Shown: piece after piece, positions 19,461-32,742 of the stretch | How positions within the stretch are numbered: the stretch's first letter is position 1 | Layout of the letters: each line of letters opens with the position of its first letter | Assembly: GCA_963691655.1 (NCBI GenBank) | Contig: OY829329.1 | Span: forward strand, 67,286,822-67,350,821 | Origin: Toxonevra muliebris | Taxonomy: Eukaryota; Arthropoda; Insecta; Diptera; Pallopteridae | Length of the DNA: 64,000 nt | Direction of reading: 5' to 3' | Notes under the pieces: model-generated | Told to the model about the DNA's origin: nothing | The model's database searches: none | Seen by the model: the letters and a program-made list of their open reading frames with translations, nothing else | Made by a program: the position numbers and the translations under genes

Positions 19461-21884
19461 CCCCAAAAACATAAAATATTACCAAATCATGTTTCTTCAC
19501 AAAAACTTTTTTTTTTGCACATTTTTGGCACGAAAACTTCATTTTCACTGCACTGTTAAGAGGTTACATTGCAATTAAAATCGACAAGGGTCTGGCCAGA
19601 CTCATTTACCCAACAGAATGCTAATAAATTATAAATTTTTTTTGTTGCATATTTTTAGGCATGAAGTATTTATTCGAAGAAAATGCCTAACAAATAAATG
19701 AAAGTGTCAATTTTTTTAATGAAATTTCCACATCCAAATAAACAATCTAATATTCAAAGTATGAACGCTCTATTAAGTTTTATCGATCATGATCTTTATG
19801 TAGTGATTCATTTTATGATAAACTAATTGATAATATCTTATCAAATGGGAATAAGAAAGCAAAAGGAAGAAATATTGCACCAAAAAAGAAAAAACTTCAT
19901 TGCTAATGCATTAAAAATGAACATTTCGGAAAATTCCATAAAACTTCAATTTAAACGCCATAAAATATACACTGTTGCCATTTATCAATGCAACAGTAGC
20001 AGCAGCAGCAGCAGCAGCAGAATAGCGTAAGTAGATTTCCGCCAGTGAAAAGGATAATAAAGTATTTGGGAATCCCTCCCAAATACTCAAAGCAACATTA
20101 TGAGCTTAAAAAAAAAAAATAAAAAAAAAAAAACAGACACACTTACACACGCAAACATTCATTCACACACAAACACATGTATCTGAATCTTTAACATAAT
20201 GCAGTGTGCGCTGCGCCATTGCCATTGCGATGATGATGTTGGTGGTTGTTGTTGGTTACTGATGATGGTGGCATTGCTGGTGAGTAGTAGCTTTCGTGTA
20301 GCGCGTTCCCCTTTGGCCTTTCTGGTTATGGGTCCTCTGTGTCTGTATACTCATGTATGTTTGTATGTAAATATGTGTTTGCTTGTGTGTGTGTGTGTGT
20401 GATTTGTCTGTATATGTGTTTGGCTGTGTTGGCTCCTTTGCGCTCTTTCGTTTCAATATTTGTGATTAATGGATTTTTTTATGCTTATCTATAAATTGGA
20501 TATTTTTCACTGTCTTTCGGTTATTATCGGACAAATATTATCCTGTGCGAAGCTAAAGAGTAAAAACGCTGAGCAAAAGGAAACGGAAACGGAAGTGCTT
20601 ACTACTATTACTACTACTACTGCTGCTGCTACTACTGCTGCTGCTGCTACTGCCGCTGCTACTACCATTATAGCTTGAAAAATGGTAGGGCGCCAATGTT
20701 GTGCTTGTTCTTGTTTTTGCTGTATTGCAGTAACATTTATGAAAATCTTTGAAATGTAAGGCGGAAACTGAAATGAAAGTATATTATGCAAAAGCTCAAA
20801 AGAAAAGGGATTTTCTTTTGCTTTCGTCTGTGTGTGTCTGTGTTTGCATTAAAAATTCGCATAAATTAACTTTATTACAATATAAGTAAAATATATTTAC
20901 AATATTTATTTCTTTGCAGCAAGTCTTTGTGTTAACATAATTTTAATGTGATTATAAACAAATTTGTAAAATAAACTCATACAAAAAGCAACAAGATGTA
21001 AACATGATCCTTTTAGAGACTTAAAACTAATGCTCAAATATCCTTTTTTTCATTTTTCCTATTTTTGCTATACCTAATAAATTTCCTAGAAAAATTAGCA
21101 ATTTGGTTTTGATTTTAAATGCTCGCCCAAAAATTGAATCGTTTCAAATACACAAAATCAAAGCATTAAATCTGGCCACTGGGCAATGCTTCTCTTATCT
21201 CCCTCTCCCTCTCCCGCTCTCTATCTCTCCCAATCAGTTCTCATAAAATATGTGTTGTGCAAAGTGTTAAAAGTGTTGGCAACTTTTGACACTTACAAAC
21301 ACACACACAGACACACACACACACATACAGTGTTTGGGTAGTTTTGTATTTCTCTTTTTTATGTTTTGTTGTTGTGCTATTGTGATGTGATATCCACACA
21401 CTCACATTCACACATTTTGTTACTTTTGACCTTTTTCACTTTATTTTTTTTATTTATTTTTTATTTTTTTTGTTGCTTCTGCTGTTACTAGTTTGTTATT
21501 TTAAACTCAGATATGTTAACATTTCAACCTAAAATGAGCGAAATTCAAGTAGTTGCTGCTTTAAAATCGAACAAAAATAACTGTACATTCTCTCTGTGTG
21601 TTTTTATAAAACAGTATCCTGCATAATTAAATTGAATATTTTGATTTATTTTCACTCCAAAACGAATTACATTTTTGACATTTGCGCCTGAGTTCATTCG
21701 AAATTGTTTTCCAAATTAAATCATTGTGTTTGTCAATTTTTGCGATTTTTGCTAGTGATTCTTGAATTGGATTTGGTGAATGAAGTGAATCGATTAGCAT
21801 GTTAAGTTTTTGTGTTTTAATTTAAATTTTTTTAAAGCACATTGGTATTACAAGAGATATATACAAATATAGTTAGTATGAATT
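19461..21884. other. AT-rich non-coding DNA with microsatellites and a small hairpin
   Basis: No gene is supported. Seen: an AGC run at 19996-20020; a perfect 11-bp stem, AGTATTTGGGA with TCCCAAATACT around a 5-base loop, at 20061-20087; a GT run near 20385-20401; an ACT/GCT trinucleotide patch at 20599-20672; a CT-rich patch near 21195-21230; and a CA run near 21300-21328. Open frames over the trinucleotides (poly Ala/Thr/Val) are composition artefacts. Confidence 0.6.
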
Positions 21885-23300
21885 TAGGTGAGTCGGTCAG
21901 ATAATCTGCCAGCAAGGAAGTTCTTCAGTAAGTACTTCAATGAATTTATCTGTGAGTCAAAATCAAGTCTTTGAATTATTCTGAGTCATTTAGGTAGGTA
22001 ATCTGTGAATCAATCAGTTATTCAATCAGTCTATGATTCAGTCTGAGATTCAATCAGTAAGCCAGTAAGTGGGACTGTAAGTCAAGCAGTAATTCGAGTC
22101 AGTAAAACAATCAGTGAGTCATTCTTTAAATTACTCTGAGTCATTTAGTTAGTCAATCTGTAAATCAATCAGTTATTCAATTAGCCTATAATTCTGTCGG
22201 AGATTCAATCAGTAAGTCAGTCACTGACACATCTAGAGTGTGATTCAGTCAGAGAGTGAATTAGTGAGTGAGGCTGTGAGACAAGTAGTAATTCGTTTAG
22301 TGAGTCAGATAATCACTCTGAGTGTCAGCCGTTGAATCAGTGATTGCGTCAGTAAATCAATCAGTGAGTCATTCCTTAAATTACTCTGAGTCATTTAGTT
22401 AGTTTATCTGTGAATAAATCAGTTAGTCAATCAGCCTATGATTTAGTCAGAGATTCAGTCCGTAAGACTCATCTAGAGTGTGATTCAGTCAGAGAGTGAA
22501 TCAGTGAGTGAGGCTGTAAGTCAAATAGTAACTCGTTCAGTGAGTCAAATAATCATTCTGAGCGCTAGCAGTTGAATCAGTGATGAAGTTAGTAAATTAA
22601 TCAATGAGTCATTCTTTAAATTATTCTGAGTCATTTAGTTAGTTAATCTGTGAATAAATAAGTTAGTCAATTAGCGTATGATTTAGTCGGAGATTCAGTC
22701 AGTAAGACTCATCTGGAGTGTGATTCAGTCAGAGAGTGAATCAGTGAGTGAGGCTGTCAGTCCAGTAGTGATTCTTTTAGTGAGTCAAATAATCAATCTG
22801 AGTGCTAGCCGTGATCAATCGGTGAGTCATTCTTAAAATTACTCTGAATCATTAACTTGATCAATCTGTGAATCAATCAGTTATTCAATCAGACTATAAT
22901 TCCGTCGAATATTTAATCAGTAAGTTAGTCACTGACTCATCTAGAGTGTAATTCAGTCAGAGAGTGAATCTGACTGATTGAGAGACTGTGAGTCAAGTAG
23001 TAATTCGTTCAGTGAGTCAAATAATCATTCTGTGTGTCAGCCGTTGAATCAGTGATGGAGTCAGTAAATCAATCAGTGTGTCATTCCTCAGATCACTATG
23101 AGTCATTTAGTTAGTCAATCTGTGAATCAATTAGCTATTCAATCAGCCTATGATTTAGTCGGAGATCCATGGATTCAGTCAGAGAGTCAACCAGCGAGTG
23201 AGACTGAGAGTCACTCAGTAAATCGTTCAGTGAATCAATCCGTGAGCAAGTCAGTCATTCAGATAATCATTCTGAATGTTAGTTGTTGAATCAGTGAAGG
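21885..23300 (+). repeat. GTCA/ATCA-based satellite with ~245-bp higher-order period, left arm
   Basis: Made of short blocks such as CAGTCAGTGAGTCAATCAGT, from a four-base GTCA/ATCA theme. A longer unit recurs: GAGTCATTTAGTTAGT followed by AATCTGTGAAT occurs near 21985, 22138, 22388, 22628 and 23100, and ATCTAGAGTGTGATTCAGTC near 22230, 22471 and 22712, giving roughly 240-250 bp. The same sequence appears inverted at 29200-30430. Translations give Ser/Val/Gln/Asn runs without a domain. Confidence 0.85.
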
Positions 23301-23959
23301 AGTTTTTCAGTGATTGTGTTATTGAATCAAAGATTAAGCTACTCAATTTGTCAGTTAGTGAATAAGTCCATGAATTAATTAGCCAGTGAGATGTCGGTAA
23401 ATCTTTCATTTAGTTAATTACTTTAATTTGTTTGTAATAAATGTAATCTCTTAGGGAGTCAGTCGATTAGTCAGTTTTTAGTAAGTCAGTTAGTGGGTCA
23501 ATGAGTCAGTTATTGACGTAGCTAGTAATTAAGAAGTAGAAAAAGTATTAAATTTGCCAGTTAGTTCATCAGTAGGCCAAAAAATTAGAATGATAATCAC
23601 CAAAAAAATTAGAAATAGAGTTTAGCAGTGAGTACATCAGTTAATCAGTTAGTAAGTCACTCAGTGAGCTATTCAGTTAGTCACACATAGAATCGTTAAG
23701 GAAGTCAATTAGTCAGTCAGTCAGTTAAATAAATCAGTAAAAGAGTGGAACAGTTAATAAATATGTAAATGAGCCAACAAATGAATGAATCATAAGCCAT
23801 TTAGTGAATCATTAAACAAGTCAGTTTGCGAATCAATTATTAGTTCAATTAACTAGAGGTTCAGTCAGAGCTTCAATTGGTGACTCAGACATTGGTTAGA
23901 TAGCCTGTGAGTCAGAATCATTCACTAATTCATTCCAGTTATTATTGCTTAATCAGCTA
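23301..23959 (+). repeat. Diffuse GTCA-type repeat joining the two satellites
   Basis: Continues the AGTCAGTTAGTGAGTCA theme but without a clear long period. It is more diverged than its neighbours. Confidence 0.6.
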
Positions 23960-25294
23960 AGGTACAGTCAACAAAAATAGTCAATTGTTAAGTTTAAGAG
24001 TGACTGACTCACTAAGTCAATCAATTAGTCATTCAATAATTAAGTCAGTCAGCGAGTCATTCAGTAATTCATTCCAGTTATTATTGCTTAATCCGCTGAG
24101 GTTCAGTCAAGAAAAACAGTCAATTGTTAAGTTTACCAGTGACGGACTCACAAAGTCAATCAATGAGTCATTCAATAATTAAGTCAGTCAGCGAGTCATT
24201 CAGTAATTCATTCCAGTTATTATTTCTTAATCAGCTGAGGTTCAGTCAAGAAAAACAGTCAATTCTTAAGTTTACCAGTGACTGACTCACAAAGTCAATC
24301 AATGAGTCATTCAATAATTAAGTTAGTCAGCGAGTCATTCAGTAATTCATTCCAGTTATTATTGCTTAATCAGCTGAAGTTCTGTTAAGAAAAACAGTCA
24401 ATTGTTAAGTTTACCAGTGACGGACTCACAAAGTCAATCAATGAGTCATTCAATAATTAAGTTAGTCAGCGAGTCATTCAGTAATTCATTCCAGTTATTA
24501 TTGCTTAATCAGCTGAAGTTCTGTTAAGAAAAACAGTCAATTGTTAAGTTTACCAGTGACGGACTCACAAAGTCAATCAATGAGTCATTCAATAATTAAG
24601 TTAGTCAGCGAGTCATTCAGTAATTCATTCCAGTTATTATTTCTTAATCAGCTGAGGTTCAGTCAAGAAAAACAGTCAATTCTTAAGTTTACCAGTGACG
24701 GACTCACAAAGTCAATCAATGAGTCATTCAATAATTAAGTCAGTCAGCGAGTCATTCAGTAATTCATTCCAGTTATTATTTCTTAATCAGCTGAGGTTCA
24801 GTCAAGAAAAACAGTCAATTGTTAAGTTTACCAGTGACGGGCTCACAAAGTCAATCAATGAGTCATTCAATAATTAAGTTAGTCAGCGAGTCATTCAGTA
24901 ATTCATTCCAGTTATTATTGCTTAATCAGCTGAGGTTCAGTCAACAAAAACAGTCAATTGTTAAGTTTACCAGTGACGGACTCACAAAGTCAATCAATGA
25001 GTCATTCAATAATTAAGTCAGTCAGCAAGTCCTTCAGTAATTCATTCCAGTTATTATTGCTTAATCAGCTGAGGTTCAGTCAATAAAAACAGTCAATTGT
25101 TAAGTTTACCAGTGACGGACTCACACAGTCAATCAATGAGTCATTCAATAATTAAGTTAGTCAGCGAGTCATTCAGTAATTCATTCCAGTTATTATTGCT
25201 TAATCAGCTGAAGTTATGTCAAGAAAAACAGTCAATTGTTAAGTTTACCAGTGACGGGCTCACAAAGTCAATCAATGAGTCATTCAATAATTAA
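23960..25294 (+). repeat. 139-bp tandem satellite, about 9.6 copies
   Basis: Highly similar units with a 139-bp step. AGTCAATTGTTAAGTTTACC (or ATTCTTAAG variants) recurs at about 24118, 24258, 24396, 24535, 24674, 24813, 24952 and 25091, each followed by AGTGACGGACTCACAAAGTC, CATTCAATAATTAAG, AATTCATTCCAGTTATTATT and GCTTAATCAGCTGAGGTTC. Units differ at only a few positions, much less than the neighbouring 245-bp units, so this part has been homogenised recently. The array ends abruptly at 25294. Confidence 0.93.
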
Positions 25295-27025
25295 TTTTTT
25301 CCAAGAAATTTCTCTTTTCATATGTTTATATTGGAATCAAATTTATTTTGTTGAATTTCTATTTTCTTTAAAAGAGAAAAGTTGAAAAAAAGTAAAAAAA
25401 AAAGAAGAAATCAATAAATAATTATGCCAAACTTAAACATAATTGCATTTCGAAATAATTTTCTTTTAAAACTTAAATACTCGTTTCATATTATAAACAA
25501 AATTATTTCTCCAAAACAAAAAAGGAGAAAAATCTTAAAAAGTTTTCCCTTCAAAACTTAAATATTTTACTTTTTCTTTCTACACTATTTTTCATGTACA
25601 AAGTTTATTTTCTTAATTTTTATTATCCTTTTTTTATTTTATTTTATTTTATTTATTTTAATTTTCTGTACTTCTTTTTAGTTTTCATCAATATTTTTAA
25701 ACTTTGCTACTTTACTTGCTCGGATATCTACATGTTAAATCCTTTTGGGAACAAAGGACGAAGTATCGATTGACATTTTGGGCATCGCGCTTTCGTTCGT
25801 AGTAGAAATTTTCGTTGAGTGTTATCAGCAGTAATGGCAGAAAGCAGCAGCAGCTCAATATAGCAATTTCTCCCTTCATTATTGTGTCGTCATCATCATT
25901 GTTCAGAGTTTTTATTTTTTTTATTTTTTTTTCCTTGCAGTTGCATGTCAATTTCTCTTCTTATCGCTGAATTTAACGTTCATTATGTGATGACAAAGTT
26001 CATAAAAAAAAGGAGTGTGGAAAACGGGTGAGGAAATGTAGGGAAAGGAAAAAGACAGAAGCAGTTTGTATTTGCAGCGGATGCAGTTTTACTATAGCCC
26101 ATTTTTTTGACCCCAAAAAAAAATATTGAACTTTCTCGTAATTTGGCAACGTTTCAGCGGCAGACGTTCGTTTCTTTTTTAAGTTGTATGTGTGTGTGTA
26201 TTTTGTTTTCCTGTTCCTTCTGGTGTGCTTAAAGTTTTTAAAGCCCAAACTCGTAGAATTATATTTTATTTTTACTATTCTCTCTTCATTCAAGTTTGAA
26301 GTATTCGCAGTTTACTTTAAACTCAACTCAAACACTATAAAATTGATGCCGGTTTTAAGAAAGCACAAATAGAAAACGTTGAAATTCATTTAACGCCAGT
26401 TTTTTTTTTCTATTCAACTCTAACCTCACTTAATGAGCTCACCTCACACACACACACTCAACATAAGGTTTTCTCACACAAATATTTAATGATGTTAAAG
26501 CTTTTTTTTTTTTAGTTTTTCTACTGCTCAGATAAGCTGCCGCTACTGCTGACGAAGAGCATGAATGAATGAATGCGCCAACTGAAGCATTCATTTGATA
26601 TTTTTCTTTAGTGAAGATAAATGACCAGCGCCAAAAAGTATGCAAGGAAATAAAAAAGGCCGTGAAAAAAACAAGAAGAAATTTATGTGTGTGATTGAGA
26701 GTTTCTAGCGCATGTGAATGACCCAAACACGAAAGAAAAACATAAAAACCAAAGAACAAGAATAAGTAGAAATTGACAGAAAATAAAATGAGAAGGAAAA
26801 GAGAGATCGGAAGAAGAGGAAGAAAAAGAATAAAAAGAGAAGCCAGGAAAGGGAAACACTGAAAACTGAAGTCAGTTTTCTGGCATTTAAAGTTTTCCAC
26901 ACTTTCGCTTAATTTTCCGTTGATGATTTTGTGTTGTCGATTTTAGGTTTTTGTTGTTGTTTTTTTTTTATTTTTTGAGTTTTTCACATTTAATTTAATT
27001 TCTTTTTGTTTTTCTTGACCAAGAA

Positions 27026-27060
<35 letters not shown>

Positions 27061-28140
27061 TGGCATAGTTTTAAGCTGAAAGTGATGATGTGATGTTGTT
27101 GCTGTAAGTAAGGCCAATTCTTATATAAAAGCAAACGTTTTTGGTTCGAAATTTTTGTGGCTGTAAGTAATTTTAGCTCAAGGCCACAAAACTTGGCCAA
27201 TTAATGGGATCATAAAAATTTTCTTTTACTGCTTTTTTAGTTTCTTTCTTTTTTTCTGGTTCATTCTCTTATGCTTGAACAGGATTTTCCTTTATATAAT
27301 ATTACTCTGCTGCATATGTTTCTATACATAAAAGTGTGTATGTACGTATATGTGTTTGTGAGTGTGTGTGTGTGTGAGTGTATGTGTGTGTGTGTGTGTA
27401 TGCGTAATTTCTGTAAAATTTAAGTTTTAATGGCATTCGACAGTGTAGAGAAAAACTTTTCAGCAAGTAATATAGAGGGTGGGTGGTCTGCCACCCTATA
27501 ATTTTCTCAATGTTTTAGACTCTAACTAAAAGGAGAAGGAACTAGTAGTAGAAAAAGCCATTTCGTTGTAGAAAGAGTACTAGATATTCTAGTACATATG
27601 CAGTAGTAAAAGTTGTAAAAAAAAAAAAGTAGAATACTATTTCTACTTTCTTCGTAGTGATGGCATCGATGGAAAAGTGATTAATGAATTTTTGCTCAAA
27701 AGTAATTATGAAAAGAAACAAAATAGTATGGTGGGAACTGTTAAAACAAGCTTAAGTTTCATTAGAAAAATGACTTTTAATACTTTGAGCAGAGCAAAGC
27801 AGGAGTGAAGTGCAGCAGGAAATGTAACAGCATTAAATTTAAAGTATTGCCGCTGCTCTACTTCGTTTGCCAGTTGAGATGAGAATAAAAGTTTGGGCAA
27901 AATTTCAACTTCATCAAAACATTCGTTTTTTTTTCTCATCCATTCAGTCATTCATTTATTATTATCATCATCAACATCTAAGCAATTTGCTAGTTAGTAG
28001 AAGGTTGACTAAATTTATGAATTAAGTTTTAGAGAAAATGTTTGGTTTTTTTTTTTTTTTTTTTTTTTGTAATTATGCCGTTATGAATTATTGATTGAAT
28101 TAAAAAATAAGTTTAAAATGTAAATAACTGTATTTCCCTA
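25295..28140. other. AT-rich non-coding DNA with microsatellites
   Basis: No gene is supported. Long A and T runs are common (for example T at 27028-27059 and 28046-28069), with a CA run near 26445-26458 and GT/GTGA runs at 27350-27400. Open frames at 26439-26900 and elsewhere are Phe/Leu/Ser-rich products of T-rich DNA. Confidence 0.6.
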
Positions 28141-28479
28141 TGCTCTCCTCTCGTTCAGACTGCGGCGCGGTATGAAAATGCTACTCCCATCCCAACAGCT
28201 GAGAGAAGAGAGGGGTTTTTTTCACGAGGGGTAAAAGCATTGAAAGTCGAAGTCAGTGCGAGACTTCCACCCTCTTAACATCTCCTCTCGTCCAACGGAA
28301 AGCTCCTCCCGGAATCACCTTCAAGTATTTCGTCGGGAGACCGTCTTAAGCATTACTGCTCACTCATCTGTTTTTGTTTTTTTTTTCGGTCTGGTTCGTT
28401 ACCTTCTGCTGTGGGGTTGGATCACTGATACCCTGGATTCTATGTTCCACGCGCAAAAATTACTGCTTAATTATTGGTC
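28141..28479. other. GC-richer segment of unknown origin
   Basis: Higher GC than its surroundings (for example GACTGCGGCGCGG and CCTCTCGTCCAACGG). It directly adjoins a LINE reverse transcriptase piece and may belong to the same or another retroelement. I see no domain in it. Confidence 0.35.
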
Positions 28480-28920
28480 TGACAGCGAAGTGTAGAGGCA
28501 GCTGGAACTAATGCTTGAGCAAGTTTTTATAGGCGGGAATAGACTCATTCCAGTACGAAGCACGTTTTCGTATAAAAGCAGGAGACGTCTGGGTCTCCTT
28601 GGCGTATCATCGCCATTATACATAACGTTCCACAGTGTTGACTCAACAACTGAACCCTGTGGCACACGTCGAGAGACCACGTAGCGCTTTACGTCGTCAT
28701 CGGTGTCATACAGCTGCACTCTGTCCTCAAGGTAATTCGAGAAAATTCTCTCTCTCGGTAACCCGGAACATCAAAACTACTAAGCGCCTGCATAATTCGC
28801 TTGCAGCTCGCTGAATTAAAGACATTTTTAATGTCCAGCGTTACTACTGCGCAGTACTGCTTGTCACCGCCTCTCCACTTTTCCCCACTTGTTAGTTACA
28901 TCGCACGCTATTCACATAAC
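28480..28920 (-). pseudogene. LINE reverse transcriptase fragment
   Basis: On the minus strand a reverse transcriptase core is readable through frame shifts. It includes a CAVVTLDIKN-like motif (about 28850-28820), FSNYLEDRVQLYDTDDDVKRY-type sequence (about 28745-28680), and RRVPQGSVVESTLWNVMYNG (about 28665-28606), the SGVPQGSVLGPTLWNVMYNG box of R1/Loa-type LINEs. The catalytic YADD box is not present: homology ends before it, so the fragment is truncated on both sides. It lies between the two inverted satellite arms. Confidence 0.72.
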
Positions 28921-29034
28921 GGCCTGGATCACATAAAGAGAAATTAATCAAAATCGATACCAACTCCTCAAGCACACCAATTGCCTCAAGCACATTTGAC
29001 AAAACAACCATCTTCTTCATCATGTCAGAAGATT

Positions 29035-29195
29035 ACACGATGACGAATATTTTTGTTTTCAACAAGATTCTGCATCTTCGCATAAAGCACACAATAATGA
29101 TGGCATGAAAATTTACCTGATTTCATCTCAGCCAAAGGATGGCTAGCAGAATTACCGAATCTCAATCTTTTAGCTTTTTGCGTATGGAAAATTGA
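29035..29195 (+). pseudogene. Tc1/mariner-type transposase fragment
   Basis: A short relic around the second catalytic Asp: FQQDSASSHKAH (about 29058-29095), then traces of the segment before the third acidic residue (SAKDW-, NLN- and WKIE-like pieces in shifting frames to 29195). Both ends are missing and the frame is broken repeatedly. The QQDSAxSH motif is shared with maT elements, but the sequence differs from the three maT copies in this window. Confidence 0.6.
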
Positions 29196-29199
29196 ATCT

Positions 29200-30430
29200 A
29201 ATTGAATCACTGACTGACCTACTGATTGAATCTACGACTGAATCATAGGCTGATTGAATAACTGATTGATTCATAGATTGACTAACTAAATGACTCATAG
29301 TAATGTAAAGAATAATTCACTGATTGATTTACTGACTCAGTCACTGATTCAACGGCTGACACTCAGAATGATTATCTGACTCACTAAACGAATTACAACT
29401 TGACTCACAGCCTCACTCACTGATTCACTCTCTGACTGAATCGCACTCTAGATGAGCCAGTGACTGATTTACTGATTGAATGTCCGACTAAATCATAGGC
29501 TGATTGACTAACTGATTTATTCACAGATAAACTAACTAAATGACTCAGAGTAATTTAAGAAATGACTCACTGATTGATTTACTGACGCAATCACTGATTT
29601 AACGGCTGACACTCAGAATGATTATCTGACTCACTGAACGAATTACTGCTTAACTCATAGTCTCACTTACTGGCTTACTGATTGAATCTCAGACTGAATC
29701 TTAGGTTAATTGAATAACTGATTGATTCACAGATTGACTAACTAAATGAGTCAAAATATTTTTAAGAATAACTTAATGATTGATTTACTGACGCAATCAC
29801 TGATTTAAAAGGTGACACTCAGAATAATTATCCGACTCACTAAACGAATTACTGCTTGACTCACAGTCTCACTTACTGGCTTACTGATTGAATCTCAGAC
29901 TGAATCATAGGTTAATTGAATAACTGATTGATTCACATATTGACTAACTAAATGAGTCAAAATAATTTTAAGAATGATTCATTAATTGATTTACTGACTC
30001 AATTACTAATTTAACGGCTGACACTCAGAATAATTATCTGACTCACTGAACGAATTACTGCTTGACTCACAGCCTCATCAACTGTTTGACTATCTGAGTA
30101 AATCATTCTGAAATAAATTAGTAAATTAGTCTGATTGAATAACTGATTGATTCACAGATTAACTAACTAAATGAGGTAGAATAATTTAAAGAATGAGAAT
30201 TGATTCACTGATGCAATCATTGAAAGACTCCCTCACTGATTCAACAGCAGACACTCAGCATGATTATCTGGTTAACTAACTTGCTCACTGATTGACCACA
30301 GCCTCAATCGTTGATTACCTCTCTGGCTAAAACACTTGCTAGGTAAATTACTGACTTACTAATTGAATCTCTGACTGAATCATAGGCTGATTAAATAACT
30401 GATTGATTCAGAAATTGACTAACGAAATAA
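29200..30430 (-). repeat. GTCA/ATCA-based satellite, right arm (inverted)
   Basis: The reverse complement of this stretch reads as the 245-bp satellite of 21885-23300, with ATCTAGAGTGCGATTCAGTC, TTCTGAGTGTCAGCCGTTGA, GAGTCATTTAGTTAGTCAAT and ATCAGCCTATGATTCAGTC in the same order. About five diverged units are present. No counterpart of the 139-bp array is seen on this side. Confidence 0.85.
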
Positions 30431-31306
30431 CTCACTTAACTATTCCGCATATTATGATCGTTTCTCATGAACTTTAAGATTTTTTGAAGAGATGAAGGCA
30501 ACTAAATCTTCTTTCTACAAACTTTAGATCCACTACTGGTTCTTCTACTGGTAATCTAATTACAAAAACAAAAATTTATCATATTTCATATTGAAATCAA
30601 ACTTTTCTTCAGAGTAAATAAAATAAATTGTAATAAAATTAACAGAAAATAGAATTCAAACTTATCGTGTACTCGCGTAGTTGTTATAATTAATCACGTT
30701 GTTATATAACTTAATTTATAACACAACAAGAATAATTTATTAAAAAGTTTCTAACTAAAATGTGTGGCATTATTTTATAGCTGCCACTCACTTACAAGAG
30801 AGTCATCTCTTTCGCTCTACTTGAGTCCGTCTCTCTTTCCGTGGATGTAAATAATTTCATTAAGTTTTGAGAAAATGATGTTGGAAAGTAGAAAATTCAT
30901 CAACAATTAATATAATTTCGATGGAGATATAATTTTGCTTACTCAATTATGCAAATGTAATTTTTATACATACAGAAAATTGGCAAATACAAATACAAAT
31001 AAAAATAAAAGTAAAAGTTTCAGTGAAATAAATATCAATAAAAAACAAACAAAAAGTTGAAGGAAAAAGAAAAAGCAAGAAAATTGCTATAAATTTTTCA
31101 CACCAAATAAATGTGAAATCCAAGAAAAAGTGAGTAAGAGAGAGAGAGAGGGAGAAGCATAAGTCTGCTTAGCAATACAGTGAGCAGACAAGTGAGATAG
31201 CTAGAATATGAAAAAAAGTTTTAGTTCATAAACAAGTCACGTGTGCAACGTGGTGCCGTATGCGAGTTGTAAAAGATGCGCGCGTGCTGCATACACATAT
31301 TGAAAG

Positions 31307-31341
<35 letters not shown>

Positions 31342-32740
31342 CAAACACACATACACGCTAAAATTGCAGAATTACAACACTGAAATTATAGCAATTTTAG
31401 TTTGTCATTGTTGTTGTTGTTGTTGTTTCGCAATATATACATACATACGTGGATGCAGAAAATCAACAATGCACGCATAAAAGTTTTACCTTTTTTTTTT
31501 TGCCAGCATAAAACATATTTCACAGCATGTGGCAACGCTCAACTCAGCAATAGCAACAATAACCGTAGCCAACTTCGTGAGGGTGAGTGTGCATGGTAAA
31601 AGTTTATACTAAACTAAAACTAAAAACGTTAAAGAAAAAATAACTGTAAAAGTAAGAATTGCATGTGAGAAAACCACAATGAAACCACAAGAGAGATTTA
31701 CTACTTTAGTAGTAGTTTTTAGTAGTAGTAGAAAGTGCAAATTGTAAATTGCATTAAACTGCAAAAAAAAAAAAAAAAAAAAAAAACAGAGGTGCAACAT
31801 GTAAATTTTTTCGCTTTTGCAAGTTTATGTTTTTTATGTGTTACCATTTCAATTTTACTGCGATTTTATTATTGTTTATATTTGTGGAAATTATTTTTAG
31901 TAGTTTTTTTTTTCACAATATTGCTGCTATGATTATGGCAAACAACATTAACTTTTAAAAATTATGACATATTTTTTAAGTTTTTGTTGTAGTAAAAATT
32001 GTATGACGCATGCAGTAAAGTATTTAAGAAGTAAATACTTTTCATAAATGAAGGGAGGAGGGGGTAGGGGGAGCGGGAAGGAAGGAAGGGTCAACTTTAT
32101 GATAGTGTACTTCAAGTTTTTAATGCTTTAATTTATGTGCACATTTCTAGTTAAATATATGTATACATCTATACACTTACTTACGCACTAACTATTGCTG
32201 CTGGTGTTATACACTCACACACACACACACACACACATACACACAATGTTGTGCACTGTATCCTTCATATAATCAGATTGACACAAGCACTCACACACAC
32301 ACACACACACACACAAAAGAATGAAAATGTCAGTAATTTATGACAGCTGTAAAGAAAGTTTAAGTGTCAAATGCAATGAAAATGTCAAAAAGTAACAAAT
32401 GTTGTCTTCAAAAAATAGAAATGTTGTAAGAAAATAGTAGTAAGTAGTAGTAAGTGAGTAGTCATCTAGGTACCATTGGTGAAAAGTGTGAAATGTTGTC
32501 TTCTAGTTTTACAGTAGAAATATTTGAGTACATACTTTACACATTTCAAACATTCACACAGTTAGTAGTTACTCGGCGGGAAAGGGGGGAGACATTTTTA
32601 ACCCAATCATTATCTATTAATGACTTCTACAAGTTTGAATGTTTACTTGGATATTAATTACACTGTCCGACAGTGTCCGACAGTTTTGTTTTTTTTTTCA
32701 AAAATAACCAAAAGAAACGAGGGTTTATAAGTTCTGAAAA
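30431..32740. other. AT-rich non-coding DNA with microsatellites
   Basis: No gene is supported. GA runs lie at 31135-31150 and 31312-31340, a TTG run near 31405-31427, an A run at 31761-31785, CA runs near 32216-32240 and 32288-32314, and a G-rich patch at 32050-32090. Short open frames are low complexity. Confidence 0.6.
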
Positions 32741-32742
32741 TA

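Noticed and set aside
23098..25294. Repeated Ser/Gln/Asn-rich open frames
   Set aside because: They recur every 139 or 278 bp because the satellite recurs; each ends at the same stop in the unit.
23960..25294. CRISPR-like regular spacing
   Set aside because: There are no unique spacers: the whole 139-bp unit is repeated. The sequence is eukaryotic.
26439..26900. 153-codon minus-strand frame
   Set aside because: Hydrophobic Phe/Leu/Ser composition follows from purine-rich plus-strand DNA; no motif and overlaps another open frame.
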